NCBI GenBank assembly: GCA_034440635.1
Contig: JAOTON010001061.1
Span: 1-64,000 of the forward strand
Direction: 5' to 3'
Source: Lepas anatifera
Taxonomy: Eukaryota; Arthropoda; Thecostraca; Lepadidae
DNA: 64,000 nucleotides
Part shown: positions 22,300 to 34,090 of the stretch, piece by piece
How positions within the stretch are numbered: the first letter of the stretch is position 1
Layout: every line of letters begins with the position of its first letter
Position numbers and translations under genes: made by a program
Notes under the pieces: model-generated
The model's database searches: none
Told to the model about the DNA's origin: nothing
What the model saw: the letters and a program-made list of their open reading frames with translations, nothing else

Positions 22300-23480
22300 T
22301 AACTCCGGTCTCTGATTTTGAGCCAGCGTTTGAGTCTGTTTCCTGGACCTTCTTAAAGCAAAGTTTGGTTTCCTATAACTTTGGACCACAATTTAGATCG
22401 CTGATCAACTTATTGTATCTTAATTCTGGAAATTTTGGTCGAATTTTGCTTGATGGATATTTAGGAGAGAAAATTTATTTAAGTCAAGGTATCAGACAGG
22501 GCGACCCAGCCAGCGGATATTTGTTTAATTTAGTGATTGAACCACTCGCCTCTCAACTCAAACGGTCAACACAACTCACTGGAATCCGACTTGGAACAGG
22601 AGCGGAGGTTCGCGTCTCCCAATACGCCGATGATTTAATAACTTTTGTCAAAGCAGACGAAAGTTCCTTAAGAGCAGTTGTTGGCGAATTAAGAAGCTTC
22701 TCAAATTATTCCAACCTGAAGCTAAACATAAGCAAAACAAAATGTCTAACCATCGGACCAACAAGTGTAACGTTAAACGATGCTTCGGGTATTACATTCG
22801 TCAACGAATTGAAGACTTTAGCCATAAGATTCAACAAAACAAATAGTTTAATAACCGATAATAATTTGACAGATAAAATTGAGTCTATTCGACGGGAAAT
22901 CACACAGTGAAAAAGACGAAATTTAACATTGATAGGAAAGGTTACCGTTATAAAGTCCTTGTTAATTTCTAATTTAGTTCATATTTTCATCTCACTCCCA
23001 ACACCATCCCGAAAAACCATAAAGGAGCTGGAAAAAATTATCCATGACTTTCTTTGCAATAATAGAAATGATCCAGTGAAACGTGCCAAATTGACGCAAA
23101 AAGCAATGTATGATGGCCTAAATGTTACAGACCTAGCATCTTTTATCAAGAGCTTAAAAATAGGATGGATAGAACGTTTGTATACCTCAAAACAGGAATG
23201 GGCGTTTCTTATAAAGCGTAACTTGCCTCCTGTGCTGCAATTACTTACCTACGGTGAGATAAAACTGAAGAAAATAGCCAAAACGCAACAAGATTAATTT
23301 TGGTTGGAAGTATTATACTCGTGGGCGGAATTTATCCGACTTTACGAACCTCCAGATGAAGAAATATTGACCAGTGAACTATGGTTCTCTAATTTTACTA
23401 AGTTTAAAACTACTATTGTCAAAAAATGGGATGAAAAGGGTCTCGGATTTATTGGTGACCTCATCAACATTGACACCGCG
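22300..23480 (+). pseudogene. L1/Tx1-like LINE fragment: RT and C-terminal part
   Basis: Begins inside the RT palm (DFEPAFESVSWTFLK near 22310). It continues through GIRQGDPASGYLFNLVIEPL, YADDLITF (catalytic Asp pair) and LKLNISKTKCL to a stop at 22908. Frames 22929-23297 and 23304-23480 continue with VIKSLLISNLVHIF, LEKIIHDFLCN and GLGFIGDLIN, typical of the region after RT in L1/Tx1-group proteins. The 5' half is missing (5' truncation) and the 3' end is cut off at about 23480, where a minus-strand LINE begins. Confidence 0.82.
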
Positions 23481-23761
23481 AGGCCACGGGAGGTTCACAA
23501 CTTTTCGCTGACATACTGTTACGGTAACGTATTGCTTTCCAAGGTTGTGAGCTGCTGAGTGCTGTTTGTGTACAGTGTGCGTGTGTGGGTTATCGGTTGT
23601 ACTTATGTTAATGTTGCATCTGTTGCAATCTAATGTTTTATTGCCCCAATTCTGATTATATTGTGCCTCTCTTCCCCTTATTTTTGACATGTATTTCTCG
23701 AGTGCAATGTATTTGTTTAAATGCCGCTAAAATTTTGATAGGTCAGGTATCTATGATTTTT

Positions 23762-24766
23762 CTATGTTGCCAGATAATCTTGTTTTGTGAGCATAATCAC
23801 CGTGTTGGCTAAGTGTGTGTTGCTCGTATTGCCTAGTTCTATACCAAAGAGGACCTGTCTGCAGGAAATATGACTTTGTAATTCAAGAAGTGTATCGACT
23901 CCGTTCCACAAGTTTCGAATAGAGGGACAGTACCAAAACTGATGCATAATTGTTTCAGAATATATAGGGCATGTTTTGCACTTGTCACTTTTTGAAAGCC
24001 CGTATATGAACACGAGTCTGTTGGTAGGCAAAATTCTTTTTATGCATTGGTACTGCAGCCATTTCAAGTTAATATCGTCCGTAGGACTGTGCAGTCTTTC
24101 ATAAACTTCGGACCACTGAATGGGCTCTTGTTCGTTTAACTGAAATTGCCATTTATCGTGACATTTTTCGTTTCCTTGATCTTCCTCTCGTTCCATCAAC
24201 CTCATGTAAGGCCATTTAACTGTTTTTGGCGCGGACCTAAGAAATTCAAAACAATCATTTTCTTCATAAAAAATTGCTTGGTTGGCAATGATCGTTTGTT
24301 CCCACTGTTGAGGTACTGACCTTAGTAAAGAGAGAGCTTTCATTGGGTGAATTCTATATTTGGAGGCAATTTCGTTCGCCGAATGAAACATATTTTGGGC
24401 GGGATTGAACAGATCCTTGACTTTGAGTATTCCTTTCTCAGTGATATCTTTTCTCTTTAACGCCTGGTTCTGTTCTAGGTTTTTTATACTTGTTAACCAC
24501 ATAACCTGGGTTAAAAGGCATGACCTGTCGTTTTCCTGTAATTGGTTTATTTCCATCCACATTAAGCCGACTTCTAACCAGAACTGATTTTGCACAACCC
24601 GCCGTAGAAGATTAAGGTTTCCACAGCAGTGAAAAACGGTGACATGATCTTTTAGAGACAATTTATCTTCCATGACTGTCTTCCATTTAGCTTTATTATT
24701 CCTTTCAACATATTTCCGTATCCATTGAGTTTTCAGGCTTTTTGCTTGGGTCATCAGATCTGGCAT
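23762..24766 (-). pseudogene. LINE ORF2 C-terminal domain with Cys/His motif
   Basis: 334 residues open throughout. The C-terminal part has DINLKWLQYQCIKRILPTN, then SDKCKTCPIYSETIMHQFW and CPSIRNLW. The C-x2-C-x8-H-x4-C arrangement is the Cys/His cluster found near the end of L1/Tx1-group ORF2 proteins. Confidence 0.8.
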
Positions 24767-24880
24767 CTGAAGTCCTCCATTTTTATATTTTGATTTGAGC
24801 GTTGCTAGCTTATTCGGTCTCTCTTACTTCCCCAAACAAAGCCAAAGATCACCCGTTCAACCTCTTTGACAAAATCTGGT

Positions 24881-25918
24881 TTAGGTGCCCGGAGGATAGT
24901 CATAAGGTACACAAGCTGAGACAGCATCTCGGATTTGACAAGGTGTATTCTTCCGAAAGCTGTCAAGATGTTTACCGTTCCATGGCGTCAAACGTCTTTT
25001 CAGGCTTTCAAATTTGTTTTCGTAGTTTATGCTGGCCATATCTGTATTCGAATCATTTGATATTTTAACGCCTAGAACCTGCATAGTGTCTTCCGGCCAT
25101 TGAATATCAAACTCAGGACAAATTTTACTTTGATAGCGGGCTCCTCTCCCCACCCAGGGGGCTTGTGTTTTTCGGTAATTAAGGTCCAGACCAGATATCT
25201 TGTGGAAATTAGAAAAAATAGTGAAACACTTTGACAGAGACTCAGCACTGCCGTCCAGTATAAGCGTAATGTCATCAACGTATGCCGATACCTTAAATTC
25301 TGTGTTATTTATCTCTAGAACACGCATTTCCTCACATCGCCATAAATATTATAATAGTGGCTCAAAACAGACCAAAAATAATAAACAACTGAGATGGCAA
25401 CCTTGTCTAAGACCTCGTTCGGTTTTGTAAGGCCGGGAAAGTTTTCCATTGATTTGAACTGAAGATGTTACGCAAGAATCTGATTCATCGCTATACAGGA
25501 TGTTAATCCATCTTTTAAAGTTATTTCCAAAGTCAAAATGTGAAATTACTTGCTTCATGAAATTCCAGTCCACTGAATCATAGGTGGTTCGAATGTCGCA
25601 AGCCAGCAAGAGAGCCAGCCGTTTATTAGAGTTGCAGTGTTCAACTACATCCAGAATGAGCCTTACGTTTTCCCCTATGTAACGCCCTTTGATGAAACCA
25701 GTCTGGTCCTCATCAATTATAGTTTTTATAACATTTGCCAGGCGATTGGCGAGACACTTCGTAATTATTTTATAGAATGTATTTAGAAGACTAATAGGAC
25801 GCATGTTTTCCAAGTTTCGATTATCTTTCCCTTTTTTAGGAATGAGTGTTGTTACACTGCTTTTGAGGTGCTTATACATTTTTCCGTCCCGGAAGATCTC
25901 ACTGCATGCACTTAGCAC
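24881..25918 (-). pseudogene. LINE reverse transcriptase (two frames)
   Basis: 25918-25349 has TLIPKKGKDNRNLENMRPI, IDEDQTGFIKGRYIGENVRL, an altered catalytic block (ACDIRTTYDSVDW, where A-x-D-x-x-x-A-F-D is usual) and LRQGCHLSCLLF (usually G-D-P-L-S). After a frameshift, 25327-24881 has VSAYVDDITLIL, the catalytic YVDD, then HKISGLDLNYRKTQ. The changes at otherwise fixed positions indicate decay. Confidence 0.83.
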
Positions 25919-26692
25919 TATGCCTTTAGTTTGGGTCAGAAATACTTATAAAATTCGCCTGTAAAGCCAGAGGGACCCGGTGATATATCGTTTTTAGTAG
26001 TGAATACTGCCTTTGTGATTTCGGCCATGTCCAGAGGTTTTTCACAACTTTCTTTATCTGCTGGTGTTAGGCGATTGAGATTTTCCGTAAAGTCTTCTAT
26101 TCTACCTGTTACTGTACGCCTCTGATAAAGCTCCTCAAAGAAGGACTGTCCTTCCTAGAGCATTTCGTCTGTTTCGGTTGTCGAATTATTTTGTCCAAAC
26201 TCGTTGACTTTACTTGTAAATAATGTTTTGCAGATTTGTCTAGGTTTATTGCGTTTTGGTATGCCGTGGAAATACTCGGTCCTCCTTTCTGCCAGGTAAC
26301 GCCACCGGAATTTGGCTAGAGACATACCCTTGTTTGTCAATTCTTCAATTAGTTTGTTCCGTTGTTCAATTAGATCATCCAGGTGGAAGGCGTTTTGGGC
26401 TTTCTGGGCCACAGATATTTTGTCTTCAATGTCTTTTATTACTGACTGCGCTTGTTTTTGCTTATAAGAAACGTAATGAATTATGTGACCTCTCAAGAAA
26501 AATCTTCTGCAAGAGAACACTACATGAAGTTGTAGACGACTGATTGTCGTGAATAGTCTCTGCTATCTTTTGGCAGATCATTGAGGTAAAAGTATCATCC
26601 CTCAAAAATGCATTATTAAATTTCCAGAACGACTTCCCTATATCTGTTGTAGGAACGTTTAGCGTAATTGTGATTAATTTATGGTCAGACAA
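25919..26692 (-). pseudogene. LINE ORF2 linker between endonuclease and RT
   Basis: Frames 26692-26462 (SDHKLITITLNV, the end of the endonuclease; FWKFNNAFLRD) and 26520-26155 (KFRWRYLAERRTEYFHGIPKRN) are typical of the segment joining endonuclease and RT in L1/Tx1 proteins. 25919-26154 is the broken start of the RT region. Confidence 0.75.
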
Positions 26693-26806
26693 GTAACCGT
26701 CTCTTATCTCTGCAACGGGGTTTGTTTTAGAGAGTAAAGCTTCTCTATTGGTCAGGAAGAGGTCAATCCGATATTTCGACGGTGGGTTTGCCCTGATACA
26801 AGTAAA

Positions 26807-27415
26807 TTATTTTTCAAAGGCGTTAAGCTCTCTCCATATGTCGGTCATATTTTTGTCAGCCATAAATCGTCTCAATACCTCCCTGCACTTGTCGTTATTT
26901 ACAATTCTTTTTGCAGTACTTTCCCTGTCTCTCTCAAGGTCAAGACAAAAATTAAAGTCTCCTCCTATTACAGTTGTCGGATTATGGTACTCATCAATCT
27001 TGGAGCAAAATGATTCAATAGAACGAGGGTTGTCATTGTTTGGCCCGTAATAATTTCCGACCGTCAGACTTCTTCCATTATACTGGAGTTCTGCCGTAAT
27101 AAACCTCCCGTCTCCGTCTGCAAATGTGTTTTCGATTTGCATGCCAGAGTTCGGCCTCACTAGAATTCCTACACCTCGCGAGAGATTATCGCCATGGGAG
27201 AAACAGCCCAGCCCTCCTCATTCAGTTGTCCAGTTTTTTTCGTCAGCTGGAGATGAGTGCGTTTCCTGTAATAGTATGGCGTCAAAACGTAGCTGTTTTA
27301 GCCATGTAAATATTTTTCTTCGCTTTGGGATACCGTTTGAAACCTGGGAACGGAGGCCATTTACATTCAAAGACGCTACCTTTAATACTGACTCATGTGA
27401 TGATTGCGTGTTCAT
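26807..27415 (-). pseudogene. LINE APE-type endonuclease
   Basis: 27415-27218 starts MNTQSSHESVLKVASLNVNG and reaches FDAILLQETHSS, the S-x-N-x-N-G and L-Q-E-T-H motifs. After a frameshift, 27160-26807 continues with GRFITAELQYNGRSLTVGN, YYGPN and TVIGGDFNFCLD (the G-D-F-N motif). The open reading begins only five residues after the likely ORF2 start. Confidence 0.85.
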
Positions 27416-27420
27416 GTTTT

Positions 27421-27882
27421 GTTTTGTGAGGATCTATACGGTGATTGTGTTGTAATTGCTGGGGAAACTGCCAGCCCTGTGCTCTGGTCCTGTGTTTTGT
27501 TTACTCTGCAGAGTCGAAAGTTATATAATGGTGGATCTGAGGCGAGGTGTGGCGGAACTCTGGAAGTGACACATGTAAAGCGCGAAGGGAAAACATTGCA
27601 AACACTGAAGGGAACAAGCATGACCACAAAAAATCAAAACGAAAAGGAAATACAAAAAAACCTAGAAGCCTGGTGTGGCCTGGGGTGTGGACCGCCTAGT
27701 ATCAAGGTGACGGAAACGATTTTCAACACGCTCGGTCCTTAGGGCAACACAATATAACCTGGCATAAACGAGAAGAGACGGTGAAAGTTTCCTTTTTTCT
27801 CAAGACGGAAGCTCATCAACGAAGATTCAAACTTTTTAGAACAATTAGGTTACGAACGTGGCTGGTCTACGAACGAAATACA
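27421..27882. other. Sequence 5' of the LINE ORF2, no clear function
   Basis: Possibly the inter-ORF or 5' region of the L1/Tx1-like LINE. No motif was recognised. Confidence 0.35.
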
Positions 27883-29180
27883 CCTATAGGCAGGCTATTT
27901 TTTAACATGTTAACTGGGGGGCCATTTGCCCCCCAGTCGGCCGAAATGCCCCCCCCAGTGCCCGGAAATTGGCCACCCAGTGAAATCGACAGATGACTTA
28001 AAATTGACCAAATGCAGACTCGCCTAACGAAAATAGACAGAACACCACCCGATAATTATAACTTTTTTCTTTTCCTGGTTCCAAATTGGCAATCTACAAA
28101 AATTGTGTTAAAAAATTTTCCCCGTGGCTGTCTACTCCATCGTGTTAAGACGAAACAAAGCGCGTAGTTACGGGAAATACCGGCAAAGCAGCCTCAGCAT
28201 CAACTAATCACAACGCTGGAGAAGAACGCTGGCCTACAACCAATTAAACATCCTGTTCTATCAGACCGGAAGCCCACATCCCAGCCAGTACCGTGACATT
28301 GCACGATGCTCTCATTTCACACGCAGTCAGTTGTCAGCGCTAAGAGCTCGTTCGTGGATTAGACGGGACACGGTGTATTCAAAGTGCGTAAGACTGGTTG
28401 TTGGTGTGGAGGTATGAAGTGTTTAGCCTTTTTATTTATTATTGTGGTTGTAGCATACATAAGCGTCGCCAACGGCAAAAAAACTGAGGGGGCCAGCCAA
28501 ACTTCAACCTGATGCTGACAGCAAACTTTCCACGTTAGTACCAAAAACTTTTCGAATTTGAGCTGCTTGTTGCCTTCCGCAGCGGCTGGTTATACAAATT
28601 TCCGGTTTACTCCCACTCTGACTGAGATCAGGAAATTGTTGGTCAAGAAGTGGGTGGAGGGGTGATTGATGATCTCAAAAAATGTTCTGGTTATGTGGAT
28701 AAAATCATGTGATGGCCACGCGGGGTTGAAAGGGCACCCCTGGCTTCCTATTAGATGGGTAGTGCGCTGAAAATATCGCGTCAAGTCAATATCAAACTGT
28801 CAACAATTAGTTTTAAACAGTGATACAAGTCGCTTTTCGGTGGTTTTATTACTACCGCTAAGGGTCGTTTTAGCCTCAAATGTGGCTTTTGTGGTGTTTA
28901 TTTGGCTATTTTAGTGGAAATAAAATTTTGCCCCTCTTTGGCCCTTTTTCGAACTCGGTTTGACCTTTTCCGCTGAAAAAAACCTGGCAGCCCTGTGCAG
29001 CATCTATAATCTCTAGACTTGGAATAACTAAAAAATTGAGAAACTTTTTTAACACTAACGCGTCTAAGTTTTATTAAACCCCCTCAAAATGGGGTCTTGG
29101 CCCCTTGAAGACACTATAATGGCCAGCACAAGAAATGTCCCCCCCCACTGACTTTTCTTAAAAAATGCCCTGCCTATAGG
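27883..29180. mobile_element. Non-autonomous DNA element with CCTATAGGCAGG inverted ends
   Basis: CCTATAGGCAGG at 27883 followed by a run ending TTTTTTAA matches the reverse complement of TTAAAAAATGCCCTGCCTATAGG ending at 29180. Inside the left end is TTAACTGGGGGG..CCCCCCAGT, another palindromic GC block. No target duplication is obvious and no transposase is present. It contains a copy of the short TIR repeat R1 at 28460-28690. Confidence 0.6.
28460..28690 (+). repeat. TIR repeat R1, uninterrupted copy
   Basis: TAAGCGTCGCCAACGGCAAAA..GGGGGCCAGCCAAACTTCAA..TTTCCACGTTAG..TTGCCTTCCGCAGCGGCTGG..CAGGAAATTGTTGG. The same sequence is found split around the hAT element at 52338-52421 and 60662-60783. 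It shows the empty site of that insertion (CCAAAAACTTTTCGAATTT at 28541-28559). Confidence 0.75.
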
Positions 29181-29660
29181 AAAATAAAAATGCAGCATTG
29201 AGTGACGCACGCTGGCAAGCCTTAGTTAAAAAAAGTTAAGCATACTCTTGCTGCTGGAAACATTCACAAAAAGATATATGCGTGTCATAGAGATCAGCCA
29301 CTTTTCTTTACGCATGTATGCAACTAGAAAATGGTGATTACATGACGATCAAAATCATGCAACTCCCGGAGACTACGAGATAATCTGTTTATCAGAGGTT
29401 TGCAAAAACCTGGGGTTAGTCCAGCCTGCTTAGCAGCAGAAGCTTCTCACCAATGACTTACGAAAATCGCCACAACCATAGGTTAACAACTGGGATAGCC
29501 ACTCAAAACACTGGCATAGCAATGACTGTGCAGGTACTCAACCGACTGCTGACGTTGTTGCCACCGCGCCGCCGCCCGCTGCAGGGGTCCGGACAGTCCC
29601 TGTCTCCGTCGCCGGTGTCGCAGCAGTCGATGCAGCGCCCGACGGCAACGCTGGTGCACT
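29181..29660. other. Unassigned, possibly LINE inter-ORF sequence
   Basis: Lies downstream, on the minus strand, of the ORF1 fragment. No endonuclease motif could be read. Confidence 0.35.
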
Positions 29661-30781
29661 CTAGCCGACGATTTCGTGCCTCGGGCCTGGCACCGACCCG
29701 GCGGGGCCCTCCCCGTGACGGCCGGTCCCTGGGGAAGGTGTCCCCGGTGGAGGTCCGCCGGAGGCAGGCGGTCCCCTAACTTCAGCGGGCGGTCGAAAAG
29801 GCCGGCGGGGCGGCCCGTACTGCGCACGCCGACCGCCAGCTGATGGGGTCAGCGCCGCGGGCGCCCCGTGGTTCTCGGGCCGATGCTGCTGTGCTCCAAC
29901 CTGCCGCCATAGCTGCTTTATCTGTTGCACCGTTGTCACTCGGATGGGAAGTGAGTCTCTTGTAAGCTTGTAGCCGGGAATGCCATTGTTTGTGAACACC
30001 GTCCACACGAGTTTTTGGCTTTTCATAGTCAGAAGTTGTCCATGCAGCTCACGGTTTGAATGGGGCAGCGACTCAGAGATGTACAGCCGCTGACCAACCG
30101 GCACTGTTGTGTTTCCAAGATGTAGCGGTTGCTGATACACGAGGTTGGAAAGTTCCGGTCGTGGAACGCAACGATTACGGTGTTCTCACGGCCAAGTCTG
30201 TGCGCTGCTGCGAAATCCGAGGGAGAAACACGGGTTTGAGGAAGGCTGGCGTTTAACACTCGCACAGCCTGGGCCCGGATGTCTTTCCCCTGAACACGAA
30301 CGCCAAAACTCTTACTTGAAAGAACCAGGTTGATTCCTCTTTGGTGGCGCTCCATGTCATCTACTTGTTCAGCAAGCCTGCCCAGTTCTTACTTTGCAGC
30401 TCCAAGGGACTTTTCGAGTACATCGATGGTTTTTCTTTGTTGAGAAGCTCTCCCTCCAGGACCTCGATCGACTGTTGCTGAGAGGCGATCTTGCGTTCCA
30501 AAGGCTTGGTAATTCTAGACAGATGTTCTTCAATGGAACTTTGAATGGTATTTTCAATGAGATTATGCATGATATTATTTCTGGCGAAAGACGTTCTTCC
30601 GGAGATGCTTTTTAGGCGGTGTCTTATTCTTTGGTGATTTTCCTTTCCTTTGCTTCTTTTCGTATGCATCAACTATATCTGTCACTGAGCTCTCTCTGTC
30701 TCTCTTTCTCTTCACCATTTCTTCCCTCGGTACTGCCTCGGCATCACTGAACACTGAATCTGTGTCACCCGCAGTTGACAT
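29661..30781 (-). pseudogene. LINE ORF1-like protein, broken
   Basis: On the minus strand, 30781 starts MSTAGDTDSVFSDAEAVPRE, acidic then Lys-rich. Frame 30672-30361 has a coiled coil (SIEEHLSRITKPLERKIASQ, QQSIEVLEGELL). Frame 30355-30029 has QGKDIRAQAVRVLN and AAHRLGRENTVIVAF. Frame 30140-29661 has QRLYISESLPHSNRELHGQL and KLVWTVFTNNG, ending in a Pro/Gly/Arg-rich tail. The coiled coil plus RRM-like and C-terminal fold with the V-x-V/I-x-E-x-L-T-x-x-N-x-x-L pattern is typical of ORF1 in several LINE groups. At least three frameshifts or stops are present. It may belong to the L1/Tx1 LINE to its left, separated by the inserted element 27883-29180, but that link is unproven. Confidence 0.6.
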
Positions 30782-31019
30782 TTTCGCATATAAACTTAGT
30801 CAACCAATCTAGTAAGTCACCTGTTCTCCCGTCTCCTTCCCATAAATTAATCATCCTCAAAAACTGCCCATCACAAAATCACCTTCCTCACTCAGCTTTC
30901 CTTTCGCTCGCTGCGCCCCACACCCCGGCCACCACTGCCGGCCGGTCACCCGCGCATTAGGTCGCCCGAGCCGGAGGCAAGGTCAACACGTCCGTCCGGT
31001 ACGCCGGTCAGGGCCAGAC
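30782..31019. other. GC-rich sequence upstream of the ORF1 fragment
   Basis: CCGGCCGGTCACCCGCGC-type sequence that could be the LINE's 5' untranslated region. It stops where AGGTCA-rich family C sequence begins. Confidence 0.35.
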
Positions 31020-31916
31020 TGAAGACGAATATATTTTATACGAATGATTTTTATGTCAGGTCAATATTGAGGTCAGGATAGGTCAAAGAAGGTTCCATAG
31101 GCTTACAACAGAGCAGTGTACGTTTCTCTCTCCAGATCTGCCCTCAGGGGATCTAGAGCAAATGTTTATGCATCACTGGATTCCTCTCATCGCGGCGAAT
31201 CGAATGATGTATGATATGACCCTGCTAGGTCAAATAGTGAAAATGACCTGACCTCGAGCTAGGTCAGGGTCACAGAGTGACCTGGTATGGTCATGTTGCA
31301 TATCAATTGACTCCCCATGACAATATAGGCACAATGCAAGAAAAATGGGAGATTTATCTCAATTCAGTGAGAAGTTATTGGCAAAACAATCACTCTATGC
31401 TTCCGTGACCTGATATGACCTTTGAGAGGTCAGATGTTTAAAAATTCAACTTTATGGTCAAGATCGTGGTAAGAATAGACGGTTTGAGGATTTTCAGCTT
31501 TATCTATCCTGTAATTACTGAAAGCGAGCATATTCTATTTTTCACCATAGACTAATAATAAGTGACCAAAAAATTGACCCCACCTTAGGTCAACAATATC
31601 AAAATTCCGAGATAGTAGATTTGTAGACCCTAATGACCTTATCATATTGTGGAAATTTCAAACTGATCGGTTCGCTGATGTTTCCTGGGCGCGGCTTCAA
31701 ACTCGTGATTTTAGGTTTTGAGGTCGGGTCACTTGACGTGACCTTGAATAGCTCCTTGACCTGACATGACCTAAAATAAAAAATTTGGTCAGATGTGTCA
31801 AATTGATCAGGAATAAGGTACTGTAAGTTTCGTTCTGCGTCTGCTCGTTTTTTTTAGCTATCTGGGGAAAACCAGGAGGGGGGCGAATTTCGCCCCCCCA
31901 GCGAGGCGCGTGTTAA
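31020..31916 (+). mobile_element. TTAA element family C, copy 1
   Basis: The right end is CCCCCCCAGCGAGGCGCGTG-TTAA (TTAA at 31913-31916). A 21-bp palindrome with core CGAATTTCG lies just inside it (31878-31898). The interior has TGACCT/AGGTCA words throughout and matches the reversed copy at 39581-40270. The left terminus is missing or diverged. The element was inserted at a TTAA within a LINE endonuclease fragment (31917-32240). Confidence 0.7.
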
Positions 31917-32240
31917 TAAGTCGTAGTTGAAATCACCAGCTAGGATACTTAGTTTGCTATCATTATCAATTTTATCAAGCTTTCTTCAAAACATGTAAAA
32001 AAGAGACTTGTCATACTGGGCGGCTTATACATTCCACATATTAAAATATTTTTCCTAGGTCTACAATTCAACTGAATCTCAACGACAGAATTTTCAAGGT
32101 TGCCTCTGATATGCAAATAACAGACCATTCAACATCTGAATTATTTAGCATTACGTTTATTTCATCAAATTTATTCCTCATGGATCTAGCATTTATATGC
32201 AAAACGCTAAATCCCCTCAATATCTAGCTTGTCTGATAAA
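31917..32240 (-). pseudogene. LINE endonuclease fragment with internal deletion
   Basis: On the minus strand: GFSVLHINARSMRNKFDEIN and VICISE, then after a jump VEIQLNCRPRKNILICGMYK, PPSMTS and LSILAGDFNYDLL. These are the start (H-I-N-A-R-S) and later part (Y-R/K-P-P, G-D-F-N) of an APE-type endonuclease like that of Crack/Daphne/CR1-group LINEs. The middle ~60 residues are missing. It ends at the TTAA where the family C element begins. Confidence 0.7.
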
Positions 32241-33492
32241 CAATGATAACTGTATTGAGCTAATTTGTTGTTTATCTCTTGAACGTCTTCACTCACTTCA
32301 TTGTCAGGTATCTGCAGTTGGAACATTGTCTCGAATTCAGACATCTAGGGATACTATTCTGGTTTGTCCAACAAAACCTAATTTTAAGTTTAATGTTATT
32401 TTAAGTTTTTTATCTCTTCTAAGATAATCTGGCCGGGTTTTTCTTGAGGAACACTGAGTTGTATACATAGTGAACACTAAAAGAATAAAAAGGCTTATGA
32501 ACATAAATAAAGCGAAAAAAACGAAAAAAACAAAAGATAAATCAAACACTGAGACTGCTTTCACGTGAATGGGATGGGAAACATGACTGAAGTTACTGGT
32601 TTTACTCATAAGACAACTCAGATTCTAATTTCTTGCTTTCATAGGAAAAAAAGTATTTCAGCTAGTTGAGGCATGAGACAGTATCATAACCCCTGATCAG
32701 CAACTTATTTTAAAGTACTGATCGCGCACTCCTCTGTACTCAGGATATGTTTTTGTTTCAATCAAGTAATTAATTCATATCTGGAAAGCTTTTAAAAAGA
32801 TAGGTAAAATGGCTGCAATTTTCCTAGGCACAAGAATAAACGCCAACCTTCCCTGCAACCATACATCATGACAGCAACCAACCAGCATGTATGTACATTG
32901 CCAGCCAACCAATATTTCCTTAATCATAGAAAGCAAAAAAACAAAACATTGAAGAAAAAAACAAGTCAGTGTTCAATAGTATGTATACGTAGGGTGTTTG
33001 CCCTTGTATGTGTTTTTGAGGTCTACCTCCCGCTCTTACGTAACTGAATCGATTCCCTAAAGCAAGAGGACTGAGGTGCCTTATCCAAACCTACACTTAA
33101 GGGCGCATTTTGTGCGCTTGGTGCCCTCCGTGTCCCCGGGCGGCTGTTTGCTTGTCTGACGATCCGTTGAACCTCTTGATGGGGTGATCTTTTTGCTGTT
33201 TTTTTTGGTGTGTTGTGGCGTTTTGTATAATGATCTTTGTGGTGCGCGTTGTTTAATTAGTAGACTTTAGCCACATCAACGATCACATTTGTCAACCAAG
33301 GACGGATGACAACCGGAACCAGGCCCAGTATACACGATGGATGTATACTGTCAAGCATCTTGAAGCAAGGATGTGAGTCCCAACGAACCAATCTCGAACT
33401 ACGGTCTGGGAAATTTAACAAAGATAAAAGAAGAAAAGTATACAGTATATCTGGAATAATTATTCCAGGTATATATGATTATACTCATGTAA

Positions 33493-33496
<4 letters not shown>
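32241..33496. other. AT-rich intronic DNA
   Basis: A minus-strand frame at 32609-32337 has a hydrophobic stretch but looks like chance in AT-rich DNA. 33000-33290 resembles no element I can name. Confidence 0.4.

Positions 33497-33540
<44 letters not shown>
33497..33540. repeat. (AT)n microsatellite
   Basis: About 22 uninterrupted AT units. Confidence 0.95.
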
Positions 33541-33542
<2 letters not shown>

Positions 33543-34090
33543 AATAATACTCTATGATTATAATCATATAACTTGTGAAAGGTAGCAAGGAATCAATTTG
33601 GAGGCTATATGAGTTGTATGAGTTGGAGCCTATATGAGAACCAGCATCATGGTACTACAAAGAGAGTATTAGTAATTTACCCTATATGTTAAGTTGGTCA
33701 TTATGGAAAATACAATTAAAACTTTGTTTATTTTTGGTAGTGTATGTGGTCTAAGCTGTTAATTTCATTATGTGGTTATGCAGAGTGCAGAGAAGAGTGC
33801 ATCTTTTAAAAAAGTATACAAACAATCACGAAGCTATGAAAAGAATATCTAAAACATTTGACAAGAAGTTAAACTAACTCAGTTGAGCTGATGCAAGAAT
33901 TCAGATTAAATTTAGTACATTTAACATTTCCTGAGAGCAAGAAAATAATAAACTGAGATGTGCAACAAGATTGGGTTTTTTTGTTTGTTTTCCTTATTTT
34001 CGTTTTTATTCCACAAAGTAGAAAATTAGACAAGCTAACTTTCTACTGCATGCTCCTACTAAAACTTGTTTTTCCTTCTCTGTCATTTCC

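Larger units (their letters stand above)
23481..27420 (-). mobile_element. L1/Tx1-like LINE, ORF2 nearly complete but frameshifted
   Basis: Minus-strand element reading endonuclease (27415-26807), linker (26692-26155), RT (25918-24881) and C-terminal Cys-rich region (24766-23762), then an ~280-bp AT-rich 3' untranslated region (23761-23481). It belongs to the same broad group as the plus-strand fragment on its left but differs in RT sequence (YVDD versus YADD), so it is a different family. Several stops and shifts make it inactive. Its own ORF1 was not securely identified. Confidence 0.85.

Noticed and set aside
29483..29827. GC-rich frames on both strands around 29480-29830
   Set aside because: They overlap the Pro/Gly/Arg-rich tail of the broken ORF1 and are composition-driven.
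32337..32609. Small membrane protein on the minus strand
   Set aside because: The hydrophobic run comes from AT-rich DNA; there is no homology, splice context or conservation signal.
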